Shown: positions 13,648-30,952, counted from the first letter of the stretch. The stretch is DNA of 64,000 nucleotides from Arthrobacter sp. Hiyo8 (GCA_001549895.1 AP014719.1:868001-932000); one strand, 5' to 3'. Notes: generated by a model from the letters alone, not told the origin. A program made the numbers and translations.

Positions 13648-15873
13648 TCAGCGCTCGATACCCGCCGGCAGTGGCGCCGCGGTAATGAGGCGCAGCCGCT
13701 GCGTCGGACGGGTCATGGCAACGTAGAGATCGCCCACCTTGCCATGCTCGTGATTGAGCATCGCGGCTGGCTCAAGAACAACCACGCCGTCGAACTCCAG
13801 GCCCTTGGCTTCCTTGGGGCTGATGACCACGATGTCCTGGGAGTAGCTGCCCGCTCCGGTGCCCACACGGTGACCGTAGACCCCACGGAGGGCGGCTGCA
13901 GCCCGAGGCAGGAGGGCGCCGTCGGCAATCACGGCCAGGAGGCCGCCGTCGATCGCTTCCAGTTCCTCCGGAAGGATTTCGACGAGCCGGTCTACCATCC
14001 CCGCTTCGTCGACGCGGTCCACGATCGGTGACCATTTGCCTTCGCGAACGGCCTTGGGAGCAGAAACAACCAGCCCAGCGCGGTTCGCCATGCGGACTGC
14101 CGCTTCGGCGATCTGCGAGGGAGTCCGGTAGTTGACGGTGAGTTCTTCGAGCTGCCAGCGGTCCCCGAACGACGGCGCGAGGGCACTTTGCCAGGAATTC
14201 GCACCGGCGGAGGAACTCGTCTGGGCGATGTCGCCGACGATCGTGAAGGACTTCAGCGGGCAGCGGCGGACCAAAAGCCGCCACTGCATGGGCGAGAGCT
14301 CCTGCGCTTCGTCAACCACGATGTGTCCGAACGCCCACGAACGGTCGCTCGTGGCCCGTTCTGCGGCGGTCAGCCGTGTTTCGCGTTCCTGGTTCTGGTC
14401 TGCCAGTTCTTCGGCCGTCATCAACACGTCGACGCCCATGGCCTCCATGTTGACCAGTGTCTGCTTGGCGTTAGCGATGTCGCGGGCACGGTCGTGTTCT
14501 TGCTGGGCCAGTCCCCTGCCCGCGGCAGGATCGAGCTCGCCGAGGAGTTCAGCGGCCTCGTCGAGCAGCGGAACATCGGCTTCCGTCCACGGTGCATCCG
14601 CGGGGCGAAGCAGGAGGGCACGCTGCGCCGGCGTGAGGTGCGGGTGCAGGCCTCCAGGATGGCTGGCTTGCTGAAGAGCTCGGAAACGAGCTTCTCGGGT
14701 GTCATGGGCATCCAGCACAAGTTCAGGACGATCCTGACGTCGCGTGCCGAGCGGACGTCCTCGGCGAGGTAGGAACGGTCGGCATTGTTGCCGATGTTCG
14801 ATTCCTCGACGATCTCCGTCAGCTGCTCCGTGAGTTCGCGCAGCAGGATCTTGACGAACGTCACGCGCGCTTCATTGTGCGGCTTGCCGGTGGCGCGTGC
14901 CCTGTCCCGGGCGCGGCGGACTTGCCGCACGGACAGCGTGAGCTTGCGCGAGTCAACCTCGAGGATGCGGTCCTCGGCGGGAGTCCGCTGGCGGTTGGCC
15001 ACGGCATTCGCAATCACGTCGGCCATGTTCAGCTTGCCCTTGAGGGCTGCGACGTCGGGATCCTGTTCCGGGACGGCGTGGATACCGGGCATGAGGCGGC
15101 CCAGGCTCGCCATGACGACTCCGGTCTCGCCGAGGGACGGCAGGACCCGCTCGATGTAGTGCATGAACGACGAAGAAGGTCCAACAAGCAGCACACCTGC
15201 CGACTTCAGGCGGTCACGGTGGGTGTACAACAGGTAGGCGGCGCGGTGGAGCGCGACCGCCGTCTTGCCGGTACCGGGCCGCCTTGGACAACCAAGGCAC
15301 CCGACATGGACGAACGGATAATCCGGTCCTGCTCGGACTGGATGGTGCCGACGATGTCCGACATGCGGCCGGTGCGCTTGGAATTCAGGGCGGCAAGGAG
15401 TGCGCCCTCGCCCTGGAGCGAGGCGTTGTCCGCCAGCATGCTGGCATCCAGGACATCGTCCTCGATCGCTTTGACCTCCCGGCCCTGCAGGATCAGGTGA
15501 CGACGACGGCGGACGCCCTGCCGGTCGAAAGCGGTCGCCTGGTAGAAGTGGCCGGCTTCGGGGCGCGCCAGTCGACCATAAGCCGCTGGAGATCCGCCGT
15601 GGACAGTCCGATGCGGCCGATGTACTGCGCCTCGCCGCTGTCCAGGTCAAGGCGTCCGAACACGAGACGGTCGTCGACGGCGTCCAGCTGGGCGAGCCGG
15701 TCCTCGTACAGTGCCGCGAAGGCGTCCCTTTCGGAAACGTTCTGCATGGTGCCCACCGCTCCGGCGCGCCGGACCTGCGCCAGCTGTTGGCGCTTTTCCT
15801 CCCGCAGCTCATCCAGGCGCGAGTAGAGACCGGCCACGTACTCCCGCTCGTGGATCAAATCAGCGTCGTGCAT
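13648..15873 (-). CDS. HelD/HelR-like RNA polymerase-recycling ATPase (UvrD superfamily)
   Basis: About 742 residues when repaired. The N-terminus (HEREYVAGLYSRLDELREEKR) is a charged coiled-coil arm as in HelD proteins, which insert into stalled RNA polymerase. Helicase motifs follow: Walker A GGPGTGKTAVALHRAAYLL near residue 210, Walker B VDEAQELSPMQWRLL near 450, and motifs GDIAQT, NYRTP, SPKEAKGLEFD and VAMTRPTQRL in order. Actinobacterial HelR members dislodge rifampicin from RNA polymerase. Which subtype this is cannot be settled here; UvrD/Rep repair helicase is less likely because of the arm. Single bases are missing near 15560, 15274 and 14642. Confidence 0.85.
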
Positions 15874-16031
15874 CGAAACGTTCCCCTATCGAAAAAGACG
15901 GACCGTCCATTCTACAGCGGTTTTGCTTGACGTGGGTGAAACTGCCCGCACGCCGGTGCGTCACACAATGTTCACCCGGCGCTAACCTCCTGAGCTTTTC
16001 CATCCGCACCAAGTGGTGCTTCAATGCTGCA

Positions 16032-16666
16032 ATGCAGCACGACGTTGCCCTGACCCGACACGGCATCAGCCTGGTCCCGCTCTCCCCCGCACATGCCGGT
16101 CCGCTCTTCGATTTTGTGGACTCCGGGATGTGGTCCGGCATGGCCGCCGAGCAGCCCTTGAGTGCCGCGGAGCTCGCCGAACTCTTCGCGGCCCGCCTCG
16201 AAGATCCGGCGACCATGCCGTTCGCCGTCGTCGAACAGCGGACGGGAGCGCTGCTCGGAACCACATCCCTGTGCGAGTACAGTCCGCGCCAGCAGCGCTT
16301 GGAAATCGGCGGCACTTTTTACGGGCGCCCATTCTGGGCAGCCACGTCAATCCGGCCGCGAAGCAACTGCTGTTGGCATACTCCTTCGATGTTTTGGACG
16401 TCCACCGGGTGGCCTTCCGCTGCGATGCCCGCAATACGCGCAGCGCCTCGGCCATCCAGCGGCTTGGTGCCAGCTACGAGGGCACGCTGCGGGGGCACCG
16501 CTTCGCTCCCGACGGGAGCCGTTGCGACACCGCCGTGTTCTCGATCCTGCGCGAAGAATGGCCCCACGTGCGCGAGTCCCTGCTTGGCCGCCTCGCGCCG
16601 TTCGAGCTGGCCGACAACCAGTGTGCATATGTCGCGGAGCCCGCCCGGACCGAACACGCCGCTTGA
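16032..16666 (+). CDS. GNAT family N-acetyltransferase (RimJ/RimL-like)
   Basis: About 211 residues when repaired. The order VALTRHGISLVPLSPAHA, LLGTTSLCEY, IGGTFYGRPFWG, NPAAKQLLLAYSFDVL and RVAFRCDARNTRSASAIQRLGA is the GNAT fold of the RimJ/RimL type, which acetylates N-terminal amines or small amines. The missing base is in the run at 16336-16338. The ATG at 16032 lacks a clear ribosome site, so a start a little upstream is possible. The substrate is not predictable. It lies divergent from the HelD-like gene. Confidence 0.85.
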
Positions 16667-16685
16667 AGGATTCCTCCGTGGGCCC

Positions 16686-17348
16686 CTACAAACGCTTCCC
16701 GACGGCGCGGCTGCGGCCCGGCTTGTAGCGGGACACCGTGGGATCCCCGGAGAGCCAAAAGCGCCACGGGTAGTCGGCGGAACCGCCGTCGCCCGATACT
16801 CCGACCCGGAGCCCGCTCGCGACTGCCGATGGCGCCGCCGGAGTGACCGGAAGTTCGAGGCCGAAGGGCTCGGCCAAGGCATCCCGGCCGCTGTCCGCCG
16901 TCGTCAGCCCCATGGCGGACGCCAGCCGGGCGGGCCCGCTGGCAAGATCGGTCGGCGATTTCGACGCCGGACGGCGGGACTGTGCCAAGGCTTGGCCGGC
17001 CACCACCTCCCCTGCCCGCAACAGCAGCGCGGACGCAACGCCGTCGGGACCGCAGACAATGTTGGCGCAATAGTGCATGCCATACGTGAAGTAGACATAG
17101 AGGCGGCCTGCCGGACCGAACATGGGAGCGTTCCGGGCGGTGGGGCCGCCGAAGGTATGGGATCCAGGGTCGGGTTGGGCCGATCCCCGCGGGCCCAGAT
17201 ACGCTTCCACTTCGCTGAGCCGGACGGACACCGTGCCCTCGGGAGTCCGGTGGCTCAGCACGGCGCCGAGGAGCAAGGGGGCAACGTCCCGCGGATCACC
17301 GGAAAGAATGGCCCTGATGGCCTCCGGAGACGCACCCTGCGTTGTCAT
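16686..17348 (-). CDS. mpg: 3-methyladenine DNA glycosylase (AAG/MPG family)
   Basis: Intact 220-residue member of the alkyladenine glycosylase family, which removes alkylated purines from DNA. Visible family blocks are LLGAVLSHRTPEG, SEVEAYLGPRGSAQPDPGSHTFGGPTARNAPMFGPAGRLYVYFTYGMHYCANIV and SGPARLASAMGL. The Glu in SEVEAY is the expected catalytic residue. It is divergent from the ada-alkA fusion gene across 94 bp, so the two alkylation-repair genes may share a control region. Confidence 0.93.
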   Translation of the reverse strand: MTTQGASPEAIRAILSGDPRDVAPLLLGAVLSHRTPEGTVSVRLSEVEAYLGPRGSAQPDPGSHTFGGPTARNAPMFGPAGRLYVYFTYGMHYCANIVCGPDGVASALLLRAGEVVAGQALAQSRRPASKSPTDLASGPARLASAMGLTTADSGRDALAEPFGLELPVTPAAPSAVASGLRVGVSGDGGSADYPWRFWLSGDPTVSRYKPGRSRAVGKRL

Positions 17349-17442
17349 GCCCAGACCCTAGCAAAAATCCGCCAACCGGGCCGTGGCCGGCAATGTCCGA
17401 TTTCCGCTAGGACGCGCCTGCCGATGCTGAAAGGATGAAGTC

Positions 17443-19008
17443 ATGGACTTTTGGCAACGCTACCGTGCGATCGATGCGCGGGATCCCCGGTTCGACGGCC
17501 AGTTCTTCACCGCCGTCCGCTCGACGGGCATCTATTGCCGGCCGTCGTGCCCGGCACGGACACCCAAGGCAGAAAACGTGACGTTCTACGAAACCTCGGC
17601 CGCCGCCCACGAGGCCGGGTACAGGGCCTGCAAACGCTGCCTGCCGGAGGCGGTTCCGGGCACGCCTGCGTGGAACCTGCGCTCGGACGTCGCCGGCAGG
17701 GCGATGCGGCTCATCAACGACGGCGCGATCTCCCGGGTGGGCGTCGAAGGACTCGCCGCCAGGCTGGGCTACTCCTCCCGCCAGCTCAACAGGATCCTCA
17801 GCCACGAACTCGGGGCCGGGCCGCTGTCCTTGGCGCGGGCCAGCCGGGCGCAGACGGCCAGAACGCTTCTGGTCTCCACCTCGATGAAACTTTCGGACGT
17901 GGCGTTCGCCGCCGGGTTCAACAGTGTCCGCCAGTTCAACGACACCATCAACGAAGTCTTCGCCCTGACTCCCACGGCACTCCGGGCCACCGCCAAGCCC
18001 CTAGGCCATCACGGCAAGCAGGGTGAGGCCACTTCCTTGACCCTCAACCTCCCGTACCGGGAGCCTTTCGACACGGGGATTTTCGATTTCCTCGCGGCCC
18101 GTGCGATTCCCGGCGTCGAACTGGCGGGTCCCACCAGCTATACGCGGACCCTCCGCTTGCCCCGCGGCAACGCAGTGTTCGCAGTGGAGTACGACGCCGG
18201 GGCGCGCGGCGGCGCGCTGACCCTCGCCGTCAGCACCTTGGATCTCCACGATCTTCCCGTGCTCCTTAGCCGGGTGCGGCGATTGTTCGATCTCGACGCC
18301 GATCCCGTGGCCGTCGACGAGGCGTTGGCCTCCGATGCCAGGCTCTGCCCGTCAGTTCGCGATACGCCCGGGATCAGGGTTCCGGGTGCCGTGGATCCCC
18401 AGGAACTGCTGATCCGGGCGATGATCGGCCAGCAAATCACCGTAGCCGCCGCACGCACCGCTTTGAGCCAACTGTCCGACGCCGGGACCCGCTTGCCGGA
18501 AGGGCACCCGGGACACGCGCTGGGCATGGACCGTCTCTTCCCCACGGCCGGGGAAATCGCCTGCTCGGGCCGGGAACTACTGAAGGGCCCCCAGCGCCGC
18601 ATAGATTCCGTGCTTGCCGCGGCAGCAGCCATGGCCAGCGGGGAACTCGACTTCGACTACGGCGACGACCCCCAAACGCTCGCGGACAAACTATTGCCGT
18701 TGCCCGGCGTAGGACCATGGACCGTGGGCTACGTGGCGATGAGGGTCATCGGCGACCCGGACGTCTTCCTCGCCAACGACGCAGCCGTCCGGAACGGCCT
18801 CAAGAACTTGGCCGCCTCGGAGGGCCTGCCTACAGACTTCCGCAACGTGAGCCCGTGGCGTTCCTACGCCACGATGCATCTGTGGAGGGCAGCGGCAAGC
18901 AAACGCGGCAGCGCTATCGTGTCGCGGGAACGCTCGATGGCCACGGGAGAAGCTCCGGCAAGTCAACACCGTCCGCGTCGGCAGAGGCCCGCAGGCTTCC
19001 CAGGGTAG
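17443..19008 (+). CDS. Ada-AlkA fusion: methyl-sensing activator and 3-methyladenine DNA glycosylase II
   Basis: Three domains in one protein. Residues 1-80 are an Ada N-terminal zinc domain with the cysteine pairs YCRPSC and ACKRC, which accept methyl from phosphotriesters. Residues 85-180 are an AraC-type helix-turn-helix ([21 protein letters not shown]...[13 protein letters not shown]). Residues 200-500 are an AlkA/HhH-GPD glycosylase with [18 protein letters not shown] and the catalytic Asp region [11 protein letters not shown]. The protein likely senses alkylation and repairs it. The last ~30 residues ([13 protein letters not shown] onward) look unlike the family and overlap the convergent gene by 95 bp, so an undetected frameshift may have lengthened the tail. 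Confidence 0.92.
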   Translation: MDFWQRYRAIDARDPRFDGQFFTAVRSTGIYCRPSCPARTPKAENVTFYETSAAAHEAGYRACKRCLPEAVPGTPAWNLRSDVAGRAMRLINDGAISRVGVEGLAARLGYSSRQLNRILSHELGAGPLSLARASRAQTARTLLVSTSMKLSDVAFAAGFNSVRQFNDTINEVFALTPTALRATAKPLGHHGKQGEATSLTLNLPYREPFDTGIFDFLAARAIPGVELAGPTSYTRTLRLPRGNAVFAVEYDAGARGGALTLAVSTLDLHDLPVLLSRVRRLFDLDADPVAVDEALASDARLCPSVRDTPGIRVPGAVDPQELLIRAMIGQQITVAAARTALSQLSDAGTRLPEGHPGHALGMDRLFPTAGEIACSGRELLKGPQRRIDSVLAAAAAMASGELDFDYGDDPQTLADKLLPLPGVGPWTVGYVAMRVIGDPDVFLANDAAVRNGLKNLAASEGLPTDFRNVSPWRSYATMHLWRAAASKRGSAIVSRERSMATGEAPASQHRPRRQRPAGFPG

Positions 19009-19651
19009 GCGTGCGCCCGGCGAGCCAGGCCGCGATATCCGTGATCATGCCGTTGATGGCAACGGACTGCCGCCCCGAGCCGATGACCACCTGCGGCAGG
19101 CCCAGGGGCTGAAGCACGAATTTCTGGTCTGCGGGCACGCGGGCCGAGAGGAAATCGAAAAGGTGCTCGCAGAATTGCCGGCTCCAGGCTTCCGGTCCGC
19201 GACCGATTCCCAGGTCCGTGACGTGGATGACCAGTTCGCGCCAAAGCGCCAGGCCGCCGTCGAGCACTGTTCCGTTCCGGAAGCTGATCCGGGTGTTCCA
19301 GCCGGACTCCACAAGCCCATCGAAGGCCCGCAGGGCCCGCGAGAGGGCCGCTTCGGTGGCGTCACGGTGTTCGGCAAGGCTATGGCTAGCCGCCAGCTCA
19401 ATCGCCTTCGTGCGGCCCTCGTAGCCGCCGTCGTAGATGTCGATGGTCTCGCCGCGTGCGGCGTATTCCAGTTGCCTGGCCATGGCGTTCGAGATACCGG
19501 CAATGTGAGCCAGTACGTGGCCGCGGGTCCACCCGGGCAGCTCGGAGGGAGCTGCAACATCGGCGTCGTCGAGTTTGGCGACAACGTCGGTGACAGTGCC
19601 GGCTGCTTTGTGGAGCTCGGCAAGAAGCGCTGAGGTAGTGATCTCGGTCAT
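18914..19651 (-). CDS. Maleylpyruvate isomerase family mycothiol-dependent protein
   Basis: Intact 245-residue protein with the DinB-like N-terminal domain ([38 protein letters not shown]). The histidine in GHVLAHIA and later HVTDLGIG contribute to a metal/mycothiol site in this family. Members use mycothiol, the actinobacterial thiol, for isomerisation or detoxification. The substrate is unknown. Its start lies 126 bp from the end of argH, separated by a strong hairpin. Confidence 0.88.
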   Translation of the reverse strand: MTEITTSALLAELHKAAGTVTDVVAKLDDADVAAPSELPGWTRGHVLAHIAGISNAMARQLEYAARGETIDIYDGGYEGRTKAIELAASHSLAEHRDATEAALSRALRAFDGLVESGWNTRISFRNGTVLDGGLALWRELVIHVTDLGIGRGPEAWSRQFCEHLFDFLSARVPADQKFVLQPLGLPQVVIGSGRQSVAINGMITDIAAWLAGRTPTLGSLRASADADGVDLPELLPWPSSVPATR

Positions 19652-19686
19652 AGCGCCATAGTATCCGACAGGGTTAATGACTGTTA

Positions 19687-21243
<1,557 letters not shown>

Positions 21244-21247
<4 letters not shown>

Positions 21248-22449
21248 TTGCCCGACACCCGCAGGTCGCGGCCTGCGGCGACCTTGGAGGACATTCCCCA
21301 CAGCTCGATGAAGCCCTTGGCCTGCGACTGGTCGAAGGTGTCGCCGGTGTCGTAGGTGGCGAGGTCGAAGTCGTAGAGCGAGGTGTCGGAGCGGCGGCCG
21401 TTGACGATGGCCTGGCCGCCGTGCAGGACCATGCGGATGTCGCCGGAGACGTACTTCTGGGTGTCCTCGATGAAGGCGTCCAGGGAGCGCTTGAGCGGGG
21501 AGAACCACTGGCCATCGTAGACCAGCTCGGACCAGCGCTGGCCGACGGTGGCCTTGAAGCGGGCCTGCTCGCGCTCGATGGTGACGTCCTCGAGGTGCTT
21601 GTGGGCGGTGATGAGGGCCATCGCGCCCGGAGCTTCGTAGATTTCGCGGGACTTGATGCCCACCAGGCGGTCCTCGACGACGTCGATCCGGCCAACGCCC
21701 TGGGCACCGGCGCGGCGGTTCAGTTCCTGGATGACCTGGAGCGGAGTGTGCTTGACGCCATCGATGGCCACGGGGACGCCGGCTTCGAAGGTGATGGTGA
21801 CTTCGTCCGGTGCCGGCGGGAATTCCGGGGTGGCCGTGTAGTCGTAGATGTCCTTGGTGGGGGCGTTCCAGATGTCCTCGAGGTAGCCGGTTTCGACGGC
21901 GCGTCCCCAGACGTTCTGGTCGATCGAGTACGGGTTCTTCTTGGTGGTCTCGATCGGCAGTCCCTTTTCCTCGGCGAAGGCGATGGCCTTGTCGCGGGTC
22001 AGGGCGAGGTCGCGGACGGGTGCGATGCATTTCAAGTCCGGGCCCAGCGTCTGGATGCCGACCTCGAAGCGGACCTGGTCGTTGCCCTTGCCCGTGCAAC
22101 CGTGCGCAACGGTGGTGGCACCGAATTCGCGGGCGGCCTTGACGAGGTGCTTGACGATCACGGGGCGTGAGATCGCCGAAACCAGCGGGTAGTGGCCCTG
22201 GTAGAGGGCGTTGGCCTTCAGCGTGGGCATGGCGTATTCGTTGGCGAATTCGTCGCGGGCGTCGGCCACGTAGGCCTCGACGGCGCCGCAGCCGAGGGCG
22301 CGCTGGCGGATGGTCTCCAGCGACTCGCCGCCCTGTCCGACGTCGACGGCCACAGCGATGACCTCGGCCCCGGTGGCTTCACCGATCCAGCCGATGGCTA
22401 CGGAAGTATCAAGGCCACCGGAGTAGGCCAGAACAATGCGCTCAGTCAC
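21244..22449 (-). CDS. argG: Argininosuccinate synthase
   Basis: Intact 401-residue ATP-dependent ligase joining citrulline and aspartate. The N-terminal ATP loop is [16 protein letters not shown]. Further family blocks are [14 protein letters not shown] near residue 115 and [20 protein letters not shown] near 270. It starts 102 bp after argR, the largest gap in the arginine operon, so a second promoter could lie there. Its stop overlaps the argH start. Confidence 0.96.
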
Positions 22450-22551
22450 GAGAGTGCTCCTTTGTTGTTGCTTGGTTCTTTTGAGTCAAAGCTTGGTTCG
22501 GGCCGAAGGCCGGGTGGAACAGCGCCGGAATGGTTCACTTGCCGGGCTGGA

Positions 22552-23087
22552 CTAGTTCCCCGGTCCGGCTTCCTGGGCCAGCTGGAGGAAACGGGCTGCC
22601 AGCTCGGCGCCGCCGTCGGGATCCCTGGCAACCAAAAGCAAGGTGTCGTCGCCTGCGATCGTACCCAATACCGACGGCATCACCGAGTGGTCGATGGCCA
22701 AGGCGAGGAAGTTCGCGGCACCCGGTGGCGTCCGCAGCACCACGATATTGCCCGACGCCTCGGCGGTCACCAACAGCTCGCCGCACAGGCGCGACAGGCG
22801 CGCGTCCAGGATTTCCTGGGTGACACCGCTTTTCGCATTGCGGTCGCCACCCTCGCCGGGCACTGCGTAGACCAGCGCGCCGTCCTTGCCGCGCACGCGG
22901 ACCGCCCCAAGTTCCACGAGGTCCCGGGAGAGTGTCGCCTGCGTGACCTGCACGCCGTCGTCCGCCAGCAGTGCCGCGAGCTCGGCCTGCGAGCGCACGG
23001 ACTCGCCAGTCAGGATCGCGGTGATCCGCGCTTGCCGGGCAGTCTTGGTGGCAGGGCTGGCGCCTTGCGACGCAGGATGGGTGGACA

Positions 23088-23088
<1 letters not shown>
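22552..23088 (-). CDS. argR: Arginine repressor
   Basis: Intact 178-residue ArgR. The N-terminal winged helix ([49 protein letters not shown]) binds ARG boxes. The C-terminal domain ([21 protein letters not shown]...[13 protein letters not shown]) forms the arginine-binding hexamer. The start is GTG and shares one base with the argF stop (TAGTG). Lying inside the operon, it should repress its own synthesis together with the biosynthetic genes. Confidence 0.95.
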
Positions 23089-24080
<992 letters not shown>

Positions 24081-24084
<4 letters not shown>

Positions 24085-25365
24085 TGTGCGTCCTTAGCGG
24101 TCAGGGGTGCAGCGGTCTGGGCTGCCGCCGCCTGGATAATGCCGTGCAGCGCGTCGAGGAAACGGTCGGCCTGCTCGGTGGTCAGGATGAGCGGCGGAGC
24201 CAGCCGGATGGTTCGCGGGCCCGGCTGTTGATGATGAAGCCCGCGTCGAGCGCGGCAGTCACCATGGCAGGCGCAATGTCGGCGTCAAGGTCGAAACCGA
24301 TCAGGAGGCCTTCGCCCGCACTTCGGTGACTGCGTCGACGTCGGACAGTCCGGCCCGCAAGCGGGCGCCGACGCTAAGAACGTTCGCCAGCACGCCCTGG
24401 CTTTCGATGGCATGCAAGGTGGCGAGGGCGGCGGCAGTTGCCACCGGGTTCCCGCCGAAGGTGGTGCCGTGCTGGCCGGCGGTCAGGAGCGACGACGTCG
24501 GCTCCCCGAAGGTGATGAGCGCGCCGACCGGGAAGCCGCCGCCCAGGCCCTTGGCGAGGGTCACGGCGTCGGGCACGATTCCGGCGTCTTCGCTGGCCAG
24601 CCACTTGCCGGTGCGCCGATGCCGGTCTGGACCTCGTCCAGGATCAGCAGCGCGCCGGCGGCGGTGGTGGCTTCGCGGGCAGCCCGCAGGTACTCGACGC
24701 TGAGCGGGCGGACGCCCGCTTCGCCCTGGATGGGCTCAAGGAACACGGCCGCTGTGCTTTCGTCGACGGCGGCACGGAGCGCCTCGATGTCGCCGAACGG
24801 GATGTGGACCACGCCTCCGGGCAACGGCTCGAACGGTGCCCGGTAGGCTTCCTTGGCGGTCAGGGCCAGGGCGCCCATGGTGCGGCCATGGAAGGCACCT
24901 TCCAGGGCGATGATCTTGGTGCGCGTGGCAGAACTGTTGCGCCGAGCCAGCTTGAACGCGGCCTCGTTGGCCTCGGTGCCGGAGTTGGCGAAGAACACCT
25001 TGGAGCCGGCAGGAGCCTTGGTGATGGCCAGGAGCTTCTCGGCGAGCGCGATCTGCGTGGGGCTCGTGAAGAAATTGGAGACGTGCCCCAGCGTGGCCAG
25101 CTGGCTGGAGATGACAGAGGTGACGAACGGGTGGGCATGGCCCAGCGCGTTCACGGCAATCCCGCCGAGGAGGTCCAGGTATTCCTTGCCGTCGGCGTCC
25201 CACACGAGGGCTCCCGCGCCACGGACCAGGACCGCTGCGGGGTGCCGAAGACGCCCATGAGCGAAGAAGAGTAACGGGCAAGCCAGTCGCTTCCCGTGCT
25301 CTGGGAAACGAGCGTGGTTGCGGCGGCCTCCGCAGCGCCGGTCGGGCTCAAACCAACAGTTTCGT

Positions 25366-25369
<4 letters not shown>
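24081..25369 (-). CDS. argD: Acetylornithine aminotransferase
   Basis: PLP-dependent class III aminotransferase of the acetylated arginine pathway. Visible are [51 protein letters not shown] and the PLP lysine segment [18 protein letters not shown]. This is the most damaged gene in the window, with four missing bases near 25232, 24613, 24315 and 24223. Repaired length is about 430 residues, ending APLTAKDAQ. Its ATG overlaps the argB stop (ATGA). Confidence 0.93.
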
Positions 25370-28570
<3,201 letters not shown>

Positions 28571-28698
28571 AGGGCTTTCTGGAGCAGCCCGGCTCGGCGC
28601 GCCGATTTGGGAGCGTATGCTGAATAGAGGGTGATCTAGACCGTGCAGCCGATCGTCGGTTGCAGCGTTGCCCGTTATGTATTACGGGGCAACTGCAT

Positions 28699-29787
28699 AT
28701 GTCACAGACCTCCACCACTGAACGTCCTAGCAAGGTCGTCCGGCCACCCAACGCCGTCGTGCTCAGCTATTCCGAGCTTCTCAAGACGGTCCGCGCGGAG
28801 GGGCTTTTGAAGCGCCGCGTCGGCTTTTATATCAGCGTTTTCGCTTCCCTGGTCCTCCTGCTGACCGGCACTTGGTTCGGCTTCGCGCTGATCGGCCCCA
28901 GCTGGTACCAGCTACTCATCGCCGCAGCCCTGGGCATCCTTTGTACCCAGTTGAGCTTCCTGGCACATGAGGCCGGCCACCGCCAGATTTTTGCCTCCCG
29001 CAGGGCCAACGACTGGTCCGCGCGTATCCTGGCCACGTCGGTTGCCGGCATCAGTTACTCCTGGTGGGAACAGAAGCACGGCGCGCACCACAACAGCCCG
29101 AACGTTATTTCCAAGGACCCGGACATCAAGACCGGCGCCCTGGCCTTCCACGTTGAAGCCGCTGCCGGCAGGCAGGGACGCTTCGCGTTCCTCACGCGCA
29201 GGCAGGGCTGGTTCTTCTTCCCGCTCCTCCTCCTGCTGGGTATCAGCCTGCAGTGGGAGTCCTTGATGTACATCTGCCGGCCCGGAGCCATCAAGCACCG
29301 CTGGGTGGAGACGCCCATCCTCCTGGCACGGCTTCTCGCCCTGCCGGTCCTCGCCTTTACCTTCCTGCCGCTGGGCATGGCATTTGCCTTCCTGGGCGTC
29401 CAGATCATGGTGTTCGGCTTCTACATGGGTGCTTCCTTCGCCCCGAACCATAAGGGCATGCCGGTTCTGCCGGAAGACTCCCGCGTCGATTTCCTGCGTC
29501 GCCAGATCCTGACTGCCAGGAACATCTCCGGCGGCCCCTTCATGAACATCCTCCTGGGCGGCCTCAACCACCAGGCCGAACACCACCTGTTCCCGGACAT
29601 GGCCCGCCCCCACTTGCGCCGCGCCTCGGAGATCGTCCGAAGCTACTGCGAAAAGCACTCGATTGCCTACACCGAAACCACGTTGATGCAGTCATACGCC
29701 ATCGTCGTGCGCTACCTCAATGAGGTCGGACTCGCCGCGGGCCGCGGCTTTGACTGCCCCGTCGCTTCCGCGCACGGCAGGGGCTGA
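28699..29787 (+). CDS. Membrane fatty acid desaturase
   Basis: Intact protein of 362 residues from MSQTSTTERPSK. The three histidine boxes of membrane di-iron desaturases are present: HEAGH near residue 92, HGAHHNSPN near 125 and NHQAEHHLF near 300. Hydrophobic segments lie near residues 38-80, 175-195 and 215-250. It introduces a double bond into acyl lipid, probably for membrane fluidity; its delta position is unknown. It starts 186 bp from argC in the opposite direction. No strong ribosome site is seen (ACGGGG only). Confidence 0.92.
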   Translation: MSQTSTTERPSKVVRPPNAVVLSYSELLKTVRAEGLLKRRVGFYISVFASLVLLLTGTWFGFALIGPSWYQLLIAAALGILCTQLSFLAHEAGHRQIFASRRANDWSARILATSVAGISYSWWEQKHGAHHNSPNVISKDPDIKTGALAFHVEAAAGRQGRFAFLTRRQGWFFFPLLLLLGISLQWESLMYICRPGAIKHRWVETPILLARLLALPVLAFTFLPLGMAFAFLGVQIMVFGFYMGASFAPNHKGMPVLPEDSRVDFLRRQILTARNISGGPFMNILLGGLNHQAEHHLFPDMARPHLRRASEIVRSYCEKHSIAYTETTLMQSYAIVVRYLNEVGLAAGRGFDCPVASAHGRG

Positions 29788-29922
29788 CACGCCCGGAAGT
29801 CATCCGGACACATTACGGCGAACCACCGCCCCGAGCCGCTGACTGGACACTCGACGGACTCCGCTCCCTAGGATGGTTGTGTGAATGCGGGCACGAAAGT
29901 GCCTCGACGGAGAAGGAGACCC

Positions 29923-30887
29923 ATGACGCACGCAATCATTGCCCGGAAAGCCGGAGGGCCCGAAGTCCTCGAACTCACCGAGGCAGAGGTCCCGGTTCCG
30001 GGTCCGCGCCAACTCCTTGTCAAAGTTGCAGCCGCCGGAGTGAACTTCATCGACACATATCAGCGCAGCGGCATCTACAAGGTTGAGTATCCATTCACCC
30101 CCGGCTCCGAGTCGGCAGGCACCGTAGTTGCCATCGGCGCGGACGTGGTGGATTTCACCGTCGGCGACAGGATCGCTACCGCTGAAGGATCCCGCAGCTA
30201 CGCGGAGTACACCCTGGTGGACGCCGACAAAGCGCTTCCGGTACCGGACGGCGTCGACGACCACACCGCGGCAGCCCTGCCGCTGCAAGGAATGACCGCG
30301 CATTACCTGATCAACTCGTCTTTCCGCGTGGAGCCGGGCCACACCGTCCTGACCCATGCCGGCGCCGGTGGCGTGGGACTCATCCTGACGCAGTTGCTCA
30401 AGGCCCGGGGTGCCCGCGTCATCACCACAGTATCCTCGGACGAGAAGGAAGCCCTGGCCCGGGAAGCCGGCGCGGACGAGGTCCTGCGCTACAGCGGATT
30501 TGCGGACAAGGTCCGCGAGCTCACCGACGGCGAAGGCGTCAACGTGGTGTACGACGGCGTCGGCAAGGATACTTTCGACGGATCCCTCGCGAGCCTTCGC
30601 ATCCGCGGCGCACTCGTCTTGTTCGGGGCAGCGTCCGGACCCGTGCCCCGTTCGACCCGCAGCGACTGAACGCAGGCGGATCGTTGTCCCTGACACGCCC
30701 GACGCTTGGCCATTTCCTCCAAAACCCGCAGGAACGGCACTGGCGTTCGGCCGAAGTCTTCCGCGCTGCCGCCAGCGGCGCCCTCAAAGTCCGGGTTGGC
30801 GGAACCTACCCGCTCGCCGAGGCCGCCCAGGCCCATCGCGACCTGGAAGCGCGCAACACCACAGGCAAACTACTGTTGGTCCCATAA
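29923..30887 (+). CDS. NADPH:quinone oxidoreductase (zeta-crystallin type MDR)
   Basis: Medium-chain reductase of about 321 residues. It starts at MTHAIIARKAGGPEVLEL behind GAAGGAG. The GroES-like domain contains AAGVNFIDTYQRSGIYK, typical of quinone reductases without catalytic zinc. The NADPH fold has HAGAGGVGLILTQLLKARGARVI. One base is missing in the run at 30646-30649 (VPPFDPQRL expected). The repaired frame ends TTGKLLLVP. It reduces quinones or enones by two electrons. Confidence 0.92.
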
Positions 30888-30952
30888 ATCGAAGCAAATG
30901 CCACGCGGCCGCTGACACTTTTTGTTCACCTCAATCCGAGAAACTTGGGAAC

